Of a stretch of 64,000 nt of DNA, positions 55,019-63,472 are shown one piece after another (positions within the stretch are counted from its first letter, which is position 1; every line of letters starts with the position of its first letter). The notes below the pieces were generated by a model. It was not told the DNA's origin. It saw only the letters and a program-made list of their open reading frames with translations, and searched no databases. The position numbers and the translations under genes are program-made. The stretch is from JAIOZK01 sp964468645. Its GTDB lineage: Bacteria; Bacteroidota; Bacteroidia; Bacteroidales; JAIOZK01. The stretch spans positions 62,001 through 126,000 of the forward strand of contig CAYXUU010000007.1 in assembly GCA_964468645.1 (NCBI GenBank), given 5' to 3'.

Positions 55019-55049
55019 CAAAAATAATTAAATAAACTAAATTTGCAAT
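55019..55049 (-). promoter_or_regulatory. Promoter for the M23 peptidase operon
   Basis: On the minus strand ATTG (55046-55049), 19 bases, then TATTTTTG (55019-55026) fit the consensus apart from the first base. The leader would be about 40 bases. Confidence 0.5.
55038..55045 (+). promoter_or_regulatory. Candidate -7 box for alaS
   Basis: TAAATTTG fits TAnnTTTG, giving a leader of about 50 bases. It overlaps the divergent promoter region of the M23 operon. Confidence 0.45.
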
Positions 55050-55098
55050 CTTATTCATTCTTTTTATAAACAATTACATTGTTAAAATCAAAGCGAAT

Positions 55099-57720
55099 AT
55101 GAGATCCGCTGAAGTAAGAGAAACTTTTCTGGAATTTTTTAAAACGAAACTCCATCATATAGTGCCTTCTGCACCCATGGTTATTAAAGATGACCCGACA
55201 TTGATGTTCACCAATGCCGGCATGAACCAGTTCAAAAATTTTTTCCTGGGCAGTACCATTTCAAAATATCCCCGGGTTGCCGATACGCAAAAATGTCTTC
55301 GTGTATCAGGAAAACATAACGATCTTGAGGAGGTTGGACATGACACCTATCATCATACCATGTTTGAAATGCTTGGTAACTGGTCGTTTGGTGATTATTT
55401 TAAAAAAGAAGCTATTGCCTGGGGGTGGGAACTGCTTACCTGTGTTTACGGTATAAATCCTGATGATCTTTATGTAACTGTATTCGAAGGTGATAAAAAT
55501 GATAAACTACCTGAAGATTCGGAAGCATTTAACTACTGGAAAGCACACATTCCTGAAGACAGGATACTGTATGGTAATAAAAAGGATAATTTCTGGGAGA
55601 TGGGTGATACCGGGCCCTGTGGTCCATGCTCTGAGGTTCATGTGGATATACGAACTGATACTGAAAAGAAGAATATCCCCGGAAGGGAACTTATTAACAA
55701 AGATCATCCGGAAGTGATAGAAATATGGAACCTGGTGTTTATTGAATTTAATCGTACCTCAAACGGGGAATTAAAAAAACTCCCGGCCAGGCATGTTGAT
55801 ACCGGTATGGGGTTTGAGCGTCTTTGTATGGTATTGCAAGGGAAAAGGTCAAACTACGATACAGATGTTTTTCAGCCATTAATAACCAGAATAGAAGACT
55901 TGTCAGGCCGGTACTATGGAACAAATGATGACATTGATATAGCCATGCGTGTTATAGCAGATCATGTCAGGGCTGTAAGCTTCGCCATATCTGATGGGCA
56001 ATTACCTTCTAACACAGGTGCAGGATATGTTATAAGAAGAATACTGAGGAGAGCTGTCAGATATGGCTATACCTTCCTGGGATTCAGCGAGCCATTTATT
56101 AACAGGCTTGTACCTATATTAGCCGGTCAGATGAAAGAAGTTTTCCCTGAATTAGAAGTTCAGGATGAAATGATAAGAAAAGTTATCACTGAAGAAGAGA
56201 CCGCTTTTCTAAGAACACTTTCACTGGGTATCAGGAAATTTGATCATTACATAAGCACACATGAAGGAAGTAAATGCATCGACGGAAATTTTGCATTTGA
56301 GTTATTCGATACCTATGGTTTTCCGATCGACCTGACAGGACTAATGGCACGTGAAAATGGATGGACCATTGATATGGATGGTTTTAACAAAGGTCTGAAG
56401 AAGCAAAAAGATCGCTCAAGAAATGCTGCTGTTGTCGATACCTCCGATTGGATCATGGTCAGAGATCAGACAGATACTGAATTCATTGGTTATTCGGCAA
56501 TAACGGCTGAGGCAAATATTATCAAATACAGGAAAGTTGTTGCCAGGAATAAACAATATTATGAGATTATACTGGATATTACACCTTTTTATGCTGAATC
56601 GGGGGGGCAGGTTGGCGACACCGGAACCTTTTATAGTGGAGATGAAAAATTGGAAGTTATTAACACTGTAAAGGAAAATAACCAGATTGTTCATAGAACC
56701 ACAGGAATATTCAGCGATACAGACAAACCGGTTAAAGCAGTTGTAAATGCCCGCAAGCGGGATTTAACAGCGAACAATCATACTGCAACCCATTTGCTCC
56801 ATGCGGCATTGAAAGAAGTACTTGGTGAACATGTTGAGCAAAAAGGATCTCTTGTGGATTCCAGCCGGCTTCGGTTCGATTTTTCTCATTTTACCAGATT
56901 GTCTGATGAGGATATCCTGAAGGTAGATAAAATAGTTAACAGAAAAATTCGTGAAAACATACAATTTGAGGAGATGAAAGATGTTTCTTTCGATGAAGCA
57001 AGAGCCCAGGGGGCAGTTGCTTTGTTTGGAGAAAAATATGGTGAGAAAGTCCGAGTTGTTATATTTGACAAGAATTTTTCTATAGAATTATGCGGAGGCA
57101 CCCATGTTGAAGCTACAGGTCAGATTGGATTCTTTAAAATCATTTCCGAATCTGCAATAGCTGCCGGAATTAGAAGGATAGAAGCCATTACAGCAGAAGT
57201 TGCTGAAGATTTCGTCAATGATCAGATTCAGAACCTTAGCATGGTGAAAGAGATCCTGAAAATCCCTAAGGATATTGTCAGGGGTGCTCAAAAGCTGGTT
57301 GAAGAAAAGAACCAGTTACATAAACAACTTACCGAACTCAAAAAGCAAAAAATTTCTTCTATCAAACATGATTTAAAGACCAATGCGATAAATCTAAATG
57401 GAATTAATTTCATTGCAGTTAAGCTCGACATCGATATGGGTGAGGCACGTGATCTGGCTTTCAGCATGAACAAAGAGCTGACTGATCTGTTTATAATTAT
57501 AGGTACTGTGAATAATGGAAAGGCAAACCTCACCCTGATGATCTCAGAAAATCTAATAAAAGAAAAAGGACTCAACGCCTCGGTAATAATTCGTGATATA
57601 GCAACAGAAATTAATGGTGGCGGTGGCGGACAGGAGCATTTTGCAACTGCGGGAGGCAAGAACATCAATGGACTGGAAAATGCTTTCAGTAGGGCAAAAG
57701 CGATTATTACAGCCCTGTAA
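55099..57720 (+). CDS. alaS: Alanyl-tRNA synthetase
   Basis: The 873-residue class II synthetase charges tRNA-Ala. The aminoacylation core opens RETFLEFFKTKLHHIVPSAP and includes TFTNAGMNQF-like text and GPCGPCSEVH. The editing domain has the zinc ligands NHTATHLLH and CGGTHVEATGQIG. The C-terminal C-Ala domain ends with NGGGGGQEHFATAGGKN. Length matches the family. It stands alone with divergent M23 upstream. Confidence 0.98.
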   Translation: MRSAEVRETFLEFFKTKLHHIVPSAPMVIKDDPTLMFTNAGMNQFKNFFLGSTISKYPRVADTQKCLRVSGKHNDLEEVGHDTYHHTMFEMLGNWSFGDYFKKEAIAWGWELLTCVYGINPDDLYVTVFEGDKNDKLPEDSEAFNYWKAHIPEDRILYGNKKDNFWEMGDTGPCGPCSEVHVDIRTDTEKKNIPGRELINKDHPEVIEIWNLVFIEFNRTSNGELKKLPARHVDTGMGFERLCMVLQGKRSNYDTDVFQPLITRIEDLSGRYYGTNDDIDIAMRVIADHVRAVSFAISDGQLPSNTGAGYVIRRILRRAVRYGYTFLGFSEPFINRLVPILAGQMKEVFPELEVQDEMIRKVITEEETAFLRTLSLGIRKFDHYISTHEGSKCIDGNFAFELFDTYGFPIDLTGLMARENGWTIDMDGFNKGLKKQKDRSRNAAVVDTSDWIMVRDQTDTEFIGYSAITAEANIIKYRKVVARNKQYYEIILDITPFYAESGGQVGDTGTFYSGDEKLEVINTVKENNQIVHRTTGIFSDTDKPVKAVVNARKRDLTANNHTATHLLHAALKEVLGEHVEQKGSLVDSSRLRFDFSHFTRLSDEDILKVDKIVNRKIRENIQFEEMKDVSFDEARAQGAVALFGEKYGEKVRVVIFDKNFSIELCGGTHVEATGQIGFFKIISESAIAAGIRRIEAITAEVAEDFVNDQIQNLSMVKEILKIPKDIVRGAQKLVEEKNQLHKQLTELKKQKISSIKHDLKTNAINLNGINFIAVKLDIDMGEARDLAFSMNKELTDLFIIIGTVNNGKANLTLMISENLIKEKGLNASVIIRDIATEINGGGGGQEHFATAGGKNINGLENAFSRAKAIITAL

Positions 57721-57992
57721 TCCTTTAAGCCGGCCCTTTGCTATTTATCTCAATCTGAATACAAAAGGTTACTTCACAGCAACTTATGATCAATACACCA
57801 TGTTTTGTCGTTAAATTAATACCAAATCCACTCTTAATCAGTTATTAATATTGTTGATAAATCTCTTAGTAACTTGCACTAAATAATTAATACATAAGAT
57901 TAAATTTCTTATATATTTACTTTTTTAGAGTTTGGATAATTGTTGGAAATTTGGCAGCATTAATGATTCTAGGCAAAATTGCATGTAGAAAT

Positions 57993-59156
57993 ATGAAGAA
58001 GTTATTGGTATTCAGCATATTTACCTTAATACCGTTTTTTGTTTTTTCCCAGGTTGAAGATCCTAATAATTTCTCAGTAATCAGTGCTCCCTTATCAGAT
58101 CTTACGAGTGCTACCGGATGGTCATTGCAGGATAATGGTAAATGGGCATCTGATCCGAACATGATACCTTATTCCGATTCCCGGACAAATAGAAATCCAA
58201 GCCCAAAAAGACGTCTTGGAAAGGATAACTTCATCAAACTTGAAATAAGAAAGATACTTATAGAAGACAGGCAATTTAACGTCCTTATTAAGTATTTTAA
58301 AGATGGCGTATATGAATTCCCGGTTCTGGACCAGGGATGGAAAAGTTACAGATCATTCGAGTTTTTTGTCTTTCCTGCTATCAATCTTAATGATGTTATC
58401 CCTGAGGAAGTTGAATTTGACCAACCCTATGCGATTAATCTTAATGTTTTTTGTTATGGCATTATCAAAGACTACAATCCAGATCTCGTTTCAGATAAAA
58501 TTGTAAGCAAAATTAATGCTACACTCACTGCAACCAATATCAACACAGCCAACCTGGTTCTTGCAATATGGCCTTACAAAGAAGCTGAACAGGAGCTTGT
58601 TAAGTTTAAACTGATTAAAACCTATGACAAACCTTCCATTACAGTTTATTATCTTGACCCTGTTAATACTGGCAAAATATTTGCTAAATCTTATTATCAA
58701 ACGCCCTATTACAGACTTAAAGATTTTATCCGTGATGCAGAAATCTTTAATTTACAAGTAGAAAAGGAACCCACTGATTTTATATCTTATTATAAATGGG
58801 GTGTGATAAAATACCAGGCCGGGAATTATGATGGTGCAGTTCAGGATTTTAATATGGCTCTTGAGTATAATCCAGGCAGTAAGGATTTCATGTTATATTC
58901 GTACAGGGGTAATGCCAAGACAAAACTCAGGGACTTCAATGGAGCCATCGAGGATTTTGACAGGGCATTAAATCTCAAACCTACCCAGGTCATCGATTAT
59001 TCAAACTGGGTTAGAAATTATTTTAACCGGGGTGTAGCAAAGTTTTATGTAAATGACCTCGAAGGTGCGTGTGAAGACTGGCATAAATCATTCGAAAATG
59101 GTTTTGGAGTAGCCCTTGAATATTTAAATAAATATTGTGCTGTTGAATCTTATTAG
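57993..59156 (+). CDS. Secreted TPR-repeat protein
   Basis: A 387-residue protein is predicted from the ATG at 57993, which starts MKKLLVFSIFTLIPFFVFSQ, a signal peptide; a longer frame from 57951 adds 14 residues before it. The first 240 residues are of unknown fold. The C-terminus has three TPR units (SYYKWGVIKYQAGNYDGAVQ, LYSYRGNAKTKLRDFNGAIE, NYFNRGVAKFYVNDLEGACE). It lies 11 bases before the SPOR-barrel gene, so the pair is probably one operon. A protein-binding role in the periplasm is inferred. The start of the unit is a 272-base gap with no exact -7 box. Confidence 0.8.
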   Translation: MKKLLVFSIFTLIPFFVFSQVEDPNNFSVISAPLSDLTSATGWSLQDNGKWASDPNMIPYSDSRTNRNPSPKRRLGKDNFIKLEIRKILIEDRQFNVLIKYFKDGVYEFPVLDQGWKSYRSFEFFVFPAINLNDVIPEEVEFDQPYAINLNVFCYGIIKDYNPDLVSDKIVSKINATLTATNINTANLVLAIWPYKEAEQELVKFKLIKTYDKPSITVYYLDPVNTGKIFAKSYYQTPYYRLKDFIRDAEIFNLQVEKEPTDFISYYKWGVIKYQAGNYDGAVQDFNMALEYNPGSKDFMLYSYRGNAKTKLRDFNGAIEDFDRALNLKPTQVIDYSNWVRNYFNRGVAKFYVNDLEGACEDWHKSFENGFGVALEYLNKYCAVESY

Positions 59157-59167
59157 TTTTTAGTTTC

Positions 59168-60730
59168 ATGAGGATGAGAATTATTAAAACAACATCCCTG
59201 CTTTCAAAACCTTTATTCCTGATGGTTTTGTTTGTAATTCTCATGTGTTTATCCATCGCACCAAAAACATCAATTGCCCAGGCTTATATTGACGGAAGAA
59301 GGGGATTTTTCGATAACTGGCAGGTAAACATCAACCTTGGAACCAATCTTTTTTATGGGGACATACAGCAATATCGTCGTGCCCCTTATAAAGAAGATTG
59401 GAGAATGGCTTATGGTATCATTTTCAGGAAGCATTTCTCTCCTGTGTTTTCTTTAGGATTCCAGCTTTTGAATGGCAAACTACACGGTACAAGATTCGAC
59501 TTTGGAGGTACGGACATGTATTTCGATTCTGATATTTTCGAATATAACGTAAATACGACCATCGATCTGATCAACATGTTTTTTGGATATAATCCCGACC
59601 GTAAGGTCTCTATTTATGCCACAGCAGGTTTGGGATTCTCAAACTGGAAAACTGAATTAAAGGATTATAATACGGGAAAATTAATTCGTTCTTCCGGCTT
59701 CACCGGGAAAGGGCCTAATCACCGAACAACAGAAATCGTTGTTCCATTTGGAGGTGGATTGAAGTTTAACCTGGGCAATAGTATTGGCCTTAACCTTGAA
59801 TCTACACTCCGGCCTGTTAATTCTGACTATCTGGATGCATGGAAAAGCGGTTTTAAATACGATATGTATGGCTATACATCCCTGGGATTATCTTATAACT
59901 TTAATACGATTGCCGGAAGGGATCCTGCGAAACAACAGGCCAAATATGACAAAAGAATGGCCAGACAATCTGATAAGGAGATCAGGGCATATGAGCGTAT
60001 GCAATATTCTGAAGCCCAGAAAAGTTATCAGCAGCAGAAATATGCACAGGGTCAGAATTACCGGCAAAGCCAGAGAAGTTATAATCAGGCACAGCAAGAT
60101 CTCCAGTATTACAACAAAAAAACCAGACAGGATATTCAACCAAGTACTGCTGATTATCACCAGTATCAGCAACAACAATCCCTGGAAGCGTTCTGGGCAA
60201 AACATTCCCGTGGGGAATTACCGGAAGTTGTTGAATACGATATAACAGGCGTTTACAGCCGGCTCAAAGAAGAAACTCCTGTAGAAACCTATCAAACCGA
60301 AGACCTGATGCAATATGTCATGCCCGCACAGGAGACAGATATCGTAGAGATTTCCCCCGAACAGGCACCCACACCAGTATATACATATGAACAGCAAACA
60401 GACAGGGAGGCACAGTCAAGAATATTTACCGATGCGCCTTCAGAAGTTGGATCCACCGCTTTACCGGGTATAATATACAAAGTCCAGATACTTGCCAAAA
60501 CAGATGGAAGGGCTAATACAAGCCATCTTTCACAACAGTATGGAATCATTGAATCGATCGATGAGGAGCAACGTGAAGGGGTTTATCGCTACGTTATCGG
60601 TGAATTCAAAACTTATAATGAAGCTGTCAATTTTGCCCGAAATATGAAATACCGTGGTATCACAGATGCCTTTGTTGTTGCTTACAAAAACGGGATACGT
60701 GTTTCTCTCAGGTCTATCCTTGAACAGTAA
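59168..60730 (+). CDS. Outer-membrane barrel protein with C-terminal SPOR domain
   Basis: The 520-residue protein has a signal peptide (about 1-38, ending SIAQA), a barrel-like domain (about 40-245) with NWQVNINLGTNLFYGDIQQY and YGYTSLGLSYNF, and a low-complexity Q/Y/R-rich middle (about 255-340). A C-terminal SPOR domain follows (about 440-518, with IYKVQILAKTDGRA and AVNFARNMKYRGITDAFVVA). SPOR domains bind denuded peptidoglycan glycan chains, so this protein may tie the outer membrane to the wall. It follows the TPR gene after 11 bases. Confidence 0.85.
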   Translation: MRMRIIKTTSLLSKPLFLMVLFVILMCLSIAPKTSIAQAYIDGRRGFFDNWQVNINLGTNLFYGDIQQYRRAPYKEDWRMAYGIIFRKHFSPVFSLGFQLLNGKLHGTRFDFGGTDMYFDSDIFEYNVNTTIDLINMFFGYNPDRKVSIYATAGLGFSNWKTELKDYNTGKLIRSSGFTGKGPNHRTTEIVVPFGGGLKFNLGNSIGLNLESTLRPVNSDYLDAWKSGFKYDMYGYTSLGLSYNFNTIAGRDPAKQQAKYDKRMARQSDKEIRAYERMQYSEAQKSYQQQKYAQGQNYRQSQRSYNQAQQDLQYYNKKTRQDIQPSTADYHQYQQQQSLEAFWAKHSRGELPEVVEYDITGVYSRLKEETPVETYQTEDLMQYVMPAQETDIVEISPEQAPTPVYTYEQQTDREAQSRIFTDAPSEVGSTALPGIIYKVQILAKTDGRANTSHLSQQYGIIESIDEEQREGVYRYVIGEFKTYNEAVNFARNMKYRGITDAFVVAYKNGIRVSLRSILEQ

Positions 60731-60766
60731 TTGAATTTATAACCCTCCTTACCCTGATATGCCTCA

Positions 60767-60797
60767 TTGGATGAATTCCTCATCATTTGTATATTTG
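60767..60797 (+). promoter_or_regulatory. Promoter directly at the start of the TtcA-like gene
   Basis: TTG (60767-60769), 20 bases, then TATATTTG (60790-60797) match the consensus. Transcription would start near 60803-60805, where the only plausible start codon (TTG at 60805) lies, so the message may be leaderless. Confidence 0.5.
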
Positions 60798-60804
60798 CCG
60801 GAGC

Positions 60805-61542
60805 TTGAAAATTACAAATAAAATAAAGTATGTTGACCGGATCCGTAAGAAGGCCGGAAAAGCGATAGAGAAATATACGCTGATTAGTGAAGGAGACCGG
60901 GTTCTGGTGGCAATTTCCGGAGGAAAAGATTCTCTTGCCCTGCTTGATATCCTGAGCAACAGAAGAAAGATCATTCCCTTTAATTTTCAACTCGATGTGG
61001 CTCATGTTTATATTAAGGATAATCCAGAGTTCACCGATATACAATATCTTAAAAATTATTGTGATAAAACAGGCGTTACTTTGCATCTTAAAGCCCTGGA
61101 TACAACACCTGAACCAAGGAATGGAAAATCGAGATGCTTTGTGTGCTCATGGCACCGTCGTAAAGAAATTTTCAAAACGGCCAACGAACTTCAAAGTACC
61201 AGGGTTGCCCTTGGCCACCATCTCGATGATATCCTTGAAACGATGCTGATGAACATGACCATCCACGGTGAATTTTCAACAATGCCGCCTGACTTATTTA
61301 TCGAGAAAGGCAGTTTTAGTATCATCAGGCCATTAACACTGATAACTGAACAGGAGATCAGGAATTACTGTAGTTGCCTGGGAATTACACCGGTTGAAGG
61401 AATCTGCCCCTATGAAGACACCAACAAGCGGGAAGAATTTAAAAAAATAGTCTCACAACTTTCGAAACTGAATAAAATGGCTAAAGTCAACCTGTTTAAG
61501 TCAATGAGCAACATCAACACAAAACATCTGCCGGAAAGTTAG
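60805..61542 (+). CDS. ttcA: TtcA/TilS-type tRNA-modifying ATP pyrophosphatase
   Basis: The 245-residue PP-loop enzyme contains VLVAISGGKDSLALLDIL (ATP pyrophosphatase loop), a CFVCSWHRR block with the CxxC pair of the TtcA group and VALGHHLDDILETMLMNM. TtcA thiolates cytidine 32 of certain tRNAs using an iron-sulfur cluster. The downstream GICPYEDTNKREEF holds one further cysteine. No ATG lies between the upstream in-frame stop (60772) and the P-loop, so a TTG start is needed; TTG at 60805 gives a family-like N-terminus, and TTG at 60787 would overlap the promoter. TtcA is favoured over TilS by the cysteines. Confidence 0.8.
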   Translation: MKITNKIKYVDRIRKKAGKAIEKYTLISEGDRVLVAISGGKDSLALLDILSNRRKIIPFNFQLDVAHVYIKDNPEFTDIQYLKNYCDKTGVTLHLKALDTTPEPRNGKSRCFVCSWHRRKEIFKTANELQSTRVALGHHLDDILETMLMNMTIHGEFSTMPPDLFIEKGSFSIIRPLTLITEQEIRNYCSCLGITPVEGICPYEDTNKREEFKKIVSQLSKLNKMAKVNLFKSMSNINTKHLPES

Positions 61543-61576
61543 ATCTTTTTTACATCCTGAAATTATTATTCATATT

Positions 61577-61584
61577 TATATTTG
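61577..61584 (+). promoter_or_regulatory. Candidate -7 box for the 61.6-kb secreted protein
   Basis: TATATTTG fits the consensus. The leader would be about 41 bases. No clear -33 element is present. Confidence 0.35.
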
Positions 61585-61631
61585 TTGTAGATTTACCTGA
61601 AAATATTGATCATTTTTCATAAATACAGGCA

Positions 61632-62390
61632 ATGAAAACAGGAATTAAATTCCCGGTTTATATTTTATTCCTGTTGCTATTCAGCAGTAATATTTTTGGT
61701 CAGTCGATACCGGTAAAATTTGCCGTAGTTAACAAACTCGACAGGCAACTGACCCATTTGTATGTCACTTCCTCTTCCAATGAAAATGATATTCCAACCA
61801 CCTATAATTTCAGCCTTGGAGACTATATCATCGATGAAGTAAAAAGGGTAATGGATACAATGAACACAAGGCTACATACAAATTATGAAGTTATCAGCCT
61901 TGATATTCCTAAAGAATTCAATCCCAAACTTGGCTATTTTAATGTTGTTGGAAAACCTTTAAAGAAAATCAGGCAATGGTCAAAACAAATACACAAGGAG
62001 GACAATGTATGGTATGTGATCATCATCGATTCCCACTTCCCAAGACCTGATTCAAAAGATAAGTTCCTTACCGGATATGATTATGGTATCGCCACCTATG
62101 ATAATCTTAATAATCTTATAACATATTTTACCATGGTAAGATATATCGTTTTCAGGACCGAACCCGTAACCGAAGTTGAATGGGAATACAAAACAAATTA
62201 TGCCAAAGACCTTCTCCTTTTCGATTTTCACCTTGATGAGATCATGACCCTCGAAGAAAGGCAAAAAATACCTGATGAACACCTGATATTCACCATACAG
62301 AATATTACAGAAATGAGCCTGATCCAGGTTGAAAAGATCCTCAGAAGCATTGTTCACGATATCAACATCAACAGGATCCAAAGCCAGTGA
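61632..62390 (+). CDS. Secreted protein of unknown function
   Basis: The 252-residue protein has a signal peptide (about 1-23, ending IFGQS). The mature part has mixed alpha/beta character, with VWYVIIIDSHFPRPD, a YDYGIATYDNLNNLI segment and a helical C-terminus (LIQVEKILRSIVHDININ). No T9SS domain, lipobox or catalytic motif is seen. It stands alone, with its own promoter-like box, and is followed by repeat copy B. I do not recognise a family. Confidence 0.7.
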   Translation: MKTGIKFPVYILFLLLFSSNIFGQSIPVKFAVVNKLDRQLTHLYVTSSSNENDIPTTYNFSLGDYIIDEVKRVMDTMNTRLHTNYEVISLDIPKEFNPKLGYFNVVGKPLKKIRQWSKQIHKEDNVWYVIIIDSHFPRPDSKDKFLTGYDYGIATYDNLNNLITYFTMVRYIVFRTEPVTEVEWEYKTNYAKDLLLFDFHLDEIMTLEERQKIPDEHLIFTIQNITEMSLIQVEKILRSIVHDININRIQSQ

Positions 62391-62441
62391 TTTCTTAAAT
62401 GCTGATGCAGCTTCAGTTTTCACATTGCATTATAGTGGTTG

Positions 62442-62528
62442 ATATTCATCGGATGACTTACTATTCGGAGTATTATGAAATATCAATATTTATGACCATT
62501 TTGCAAACAGAAGTCATCCGATGAATAT
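62442..62528. repeat. MITE- or REPIN-like element, copy B
   Basis: An 87-base unit begins ATATTCATCGGATGACT and ends with its perfect inverted copy, a 17-base terminal repeat, longer than in copy A. The interior differs from copy A at a few positions. It lies 40 bases upstream of the kdsA promoter box. Confidence 0.8.
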
Positions 62529-62568
62529 GCTCATTTATATACTGCATACGTTCTAGCATGTTTTTTAG

Positions 62569-62576
62569 TATCTTTG
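62569..62576 (+). promoter_or_regulatory. Candidate -7 box for kdsA
   Basis: TATCTTTG fits TAnnTTTG, giving a leader of about 50 bases. No clear -33 element is present. Confidence 0.4.
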
Positions 62577-62632
62577 GCGCTGCTATAAAAGCACAACAGT
62601 TGAAACGAATTTTTATTGATTTTTAGCAAGAT

Positions 62633-63463
62633 ATGAAAAAGGGGATCCAGATAGGCAGTGCGATTTTCGGTGATCAGAAACTATTCCTCATCTCCGGGCC
62701 CTGTGTTATTGAGGAGGAGAAAGTTATGCTTGCAACCGCCGAAAACCTGAAGAAGATTTCTGATAAACTTGACATCCCGGTTATTTTCAAATCTTCTTTT
62801 ATGAAAGACAATCGTAGCTCTGTTGATTATTTCTCAGGTCCGGGAATGGATGAAGGCCTGAAAACCCTCGACAGGATAAAAAATGATTTTGGATTTCCTT
62901 TACTTTCAGATATACATTATCCTGACCAGATTGCCGGCGCAGCGGAGGTGCTTGATGTTTTGCAAATTCCGGCATATTTATGTATGCAAACCACGCTGGT
63001 TGTTGAAGCTGCAAAAACCGGGAAAACCATCAACCTGAAACACGGGCAATTCCTAGCCCCTGAAAACATGATCAAACCGGTTAAGAAAGTTGAATCACAG
63101 AACAATTATAAGATAATACTAACTGAGCGGGGTTATACCTTTGGTTATAATGATCTTGTTGTTGACCCGCGCAGTTTCTATTACCTTAACCAGATGGGGT
63201 ATCCTGTTGTTTTCGACCTTACACATTCTATAAGGAGATATGGGATTCCAAGTGCAGATCCTGCCGGTGGTCTTCGTCATGTTCTACCTGCCATTTCAAG
63301 AGCAGGTGTTGCTGCCGGAGTCGATGGCCTGTTTATCGAAGTGCATCCTGAACCATGTAATGCACTCTGTGACGCAGCCAGCCAGTTGAAAGTTGATGAA
63401 CTTGAAGACTTTCTGAAACCATTAATTGAAATCCATTTTACTGAAAAAAAATACAGACATTAA
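62633..63463 (+). CDS. kdsA: 3-deoxy-D-manno-octulosonate 8-phosphate synthase (KdsA-like)
   Basis: The 276-residue enzyme joins phosphoenolpyruvate and arabinose 5-phosphate to make KDO-8-phosphate for lipid A core. SGPCVIEEE with C24, H198 in DLTHS, E236 in FIEVH and D247 fit the metal-dependent class. K136 and R166 (ERG) are also kept. Two substrate elements differ from typical KdsA: KSSFMKDNRSS (usually K.SFDKANRSS) and LCMQTT (usually RQTD). The transaldolase-family gene starts 9 bases after the stop. KDO synthesis remains the best reading, but a related sugar substrate is possible. Confidence 0.82.
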   Translation: MKKGIQIGSAIFGDQKLFLISGPCVIEEEKVMLATAENLKKISDKLDIPVIFKSSFMKDNRSSVDYFSGPGMDEGLKTLDRIKNDFGFPLLSDIHYPDQIAGAAEVLDVLQIPAYLCMQTTLVVEAAKTGKTINLKHGQFLAPENMIKPVKKVESQNNYKIILTERGYTFGYNDLVVDPRSFYYLNQMGYPVVFDLTHSIRRYGIPSADPAGGLRHVLPAISRAGVAAGVDGLFIEVHPEPCNALCDAASQLKVDELEDFLKPLIEIHFTEKKYRH

Positions 63464-63472
63464 TCTTATACC

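Noticed and set aside
62633..63463. DAHP synthase (aromatic pathway) instead of KdsA
   Set aside because: The KSSF, DLTH and FIEVH blocks fit KdsA; the type I-beta DAHP synthase block KPRTSPYSFQG is absent.
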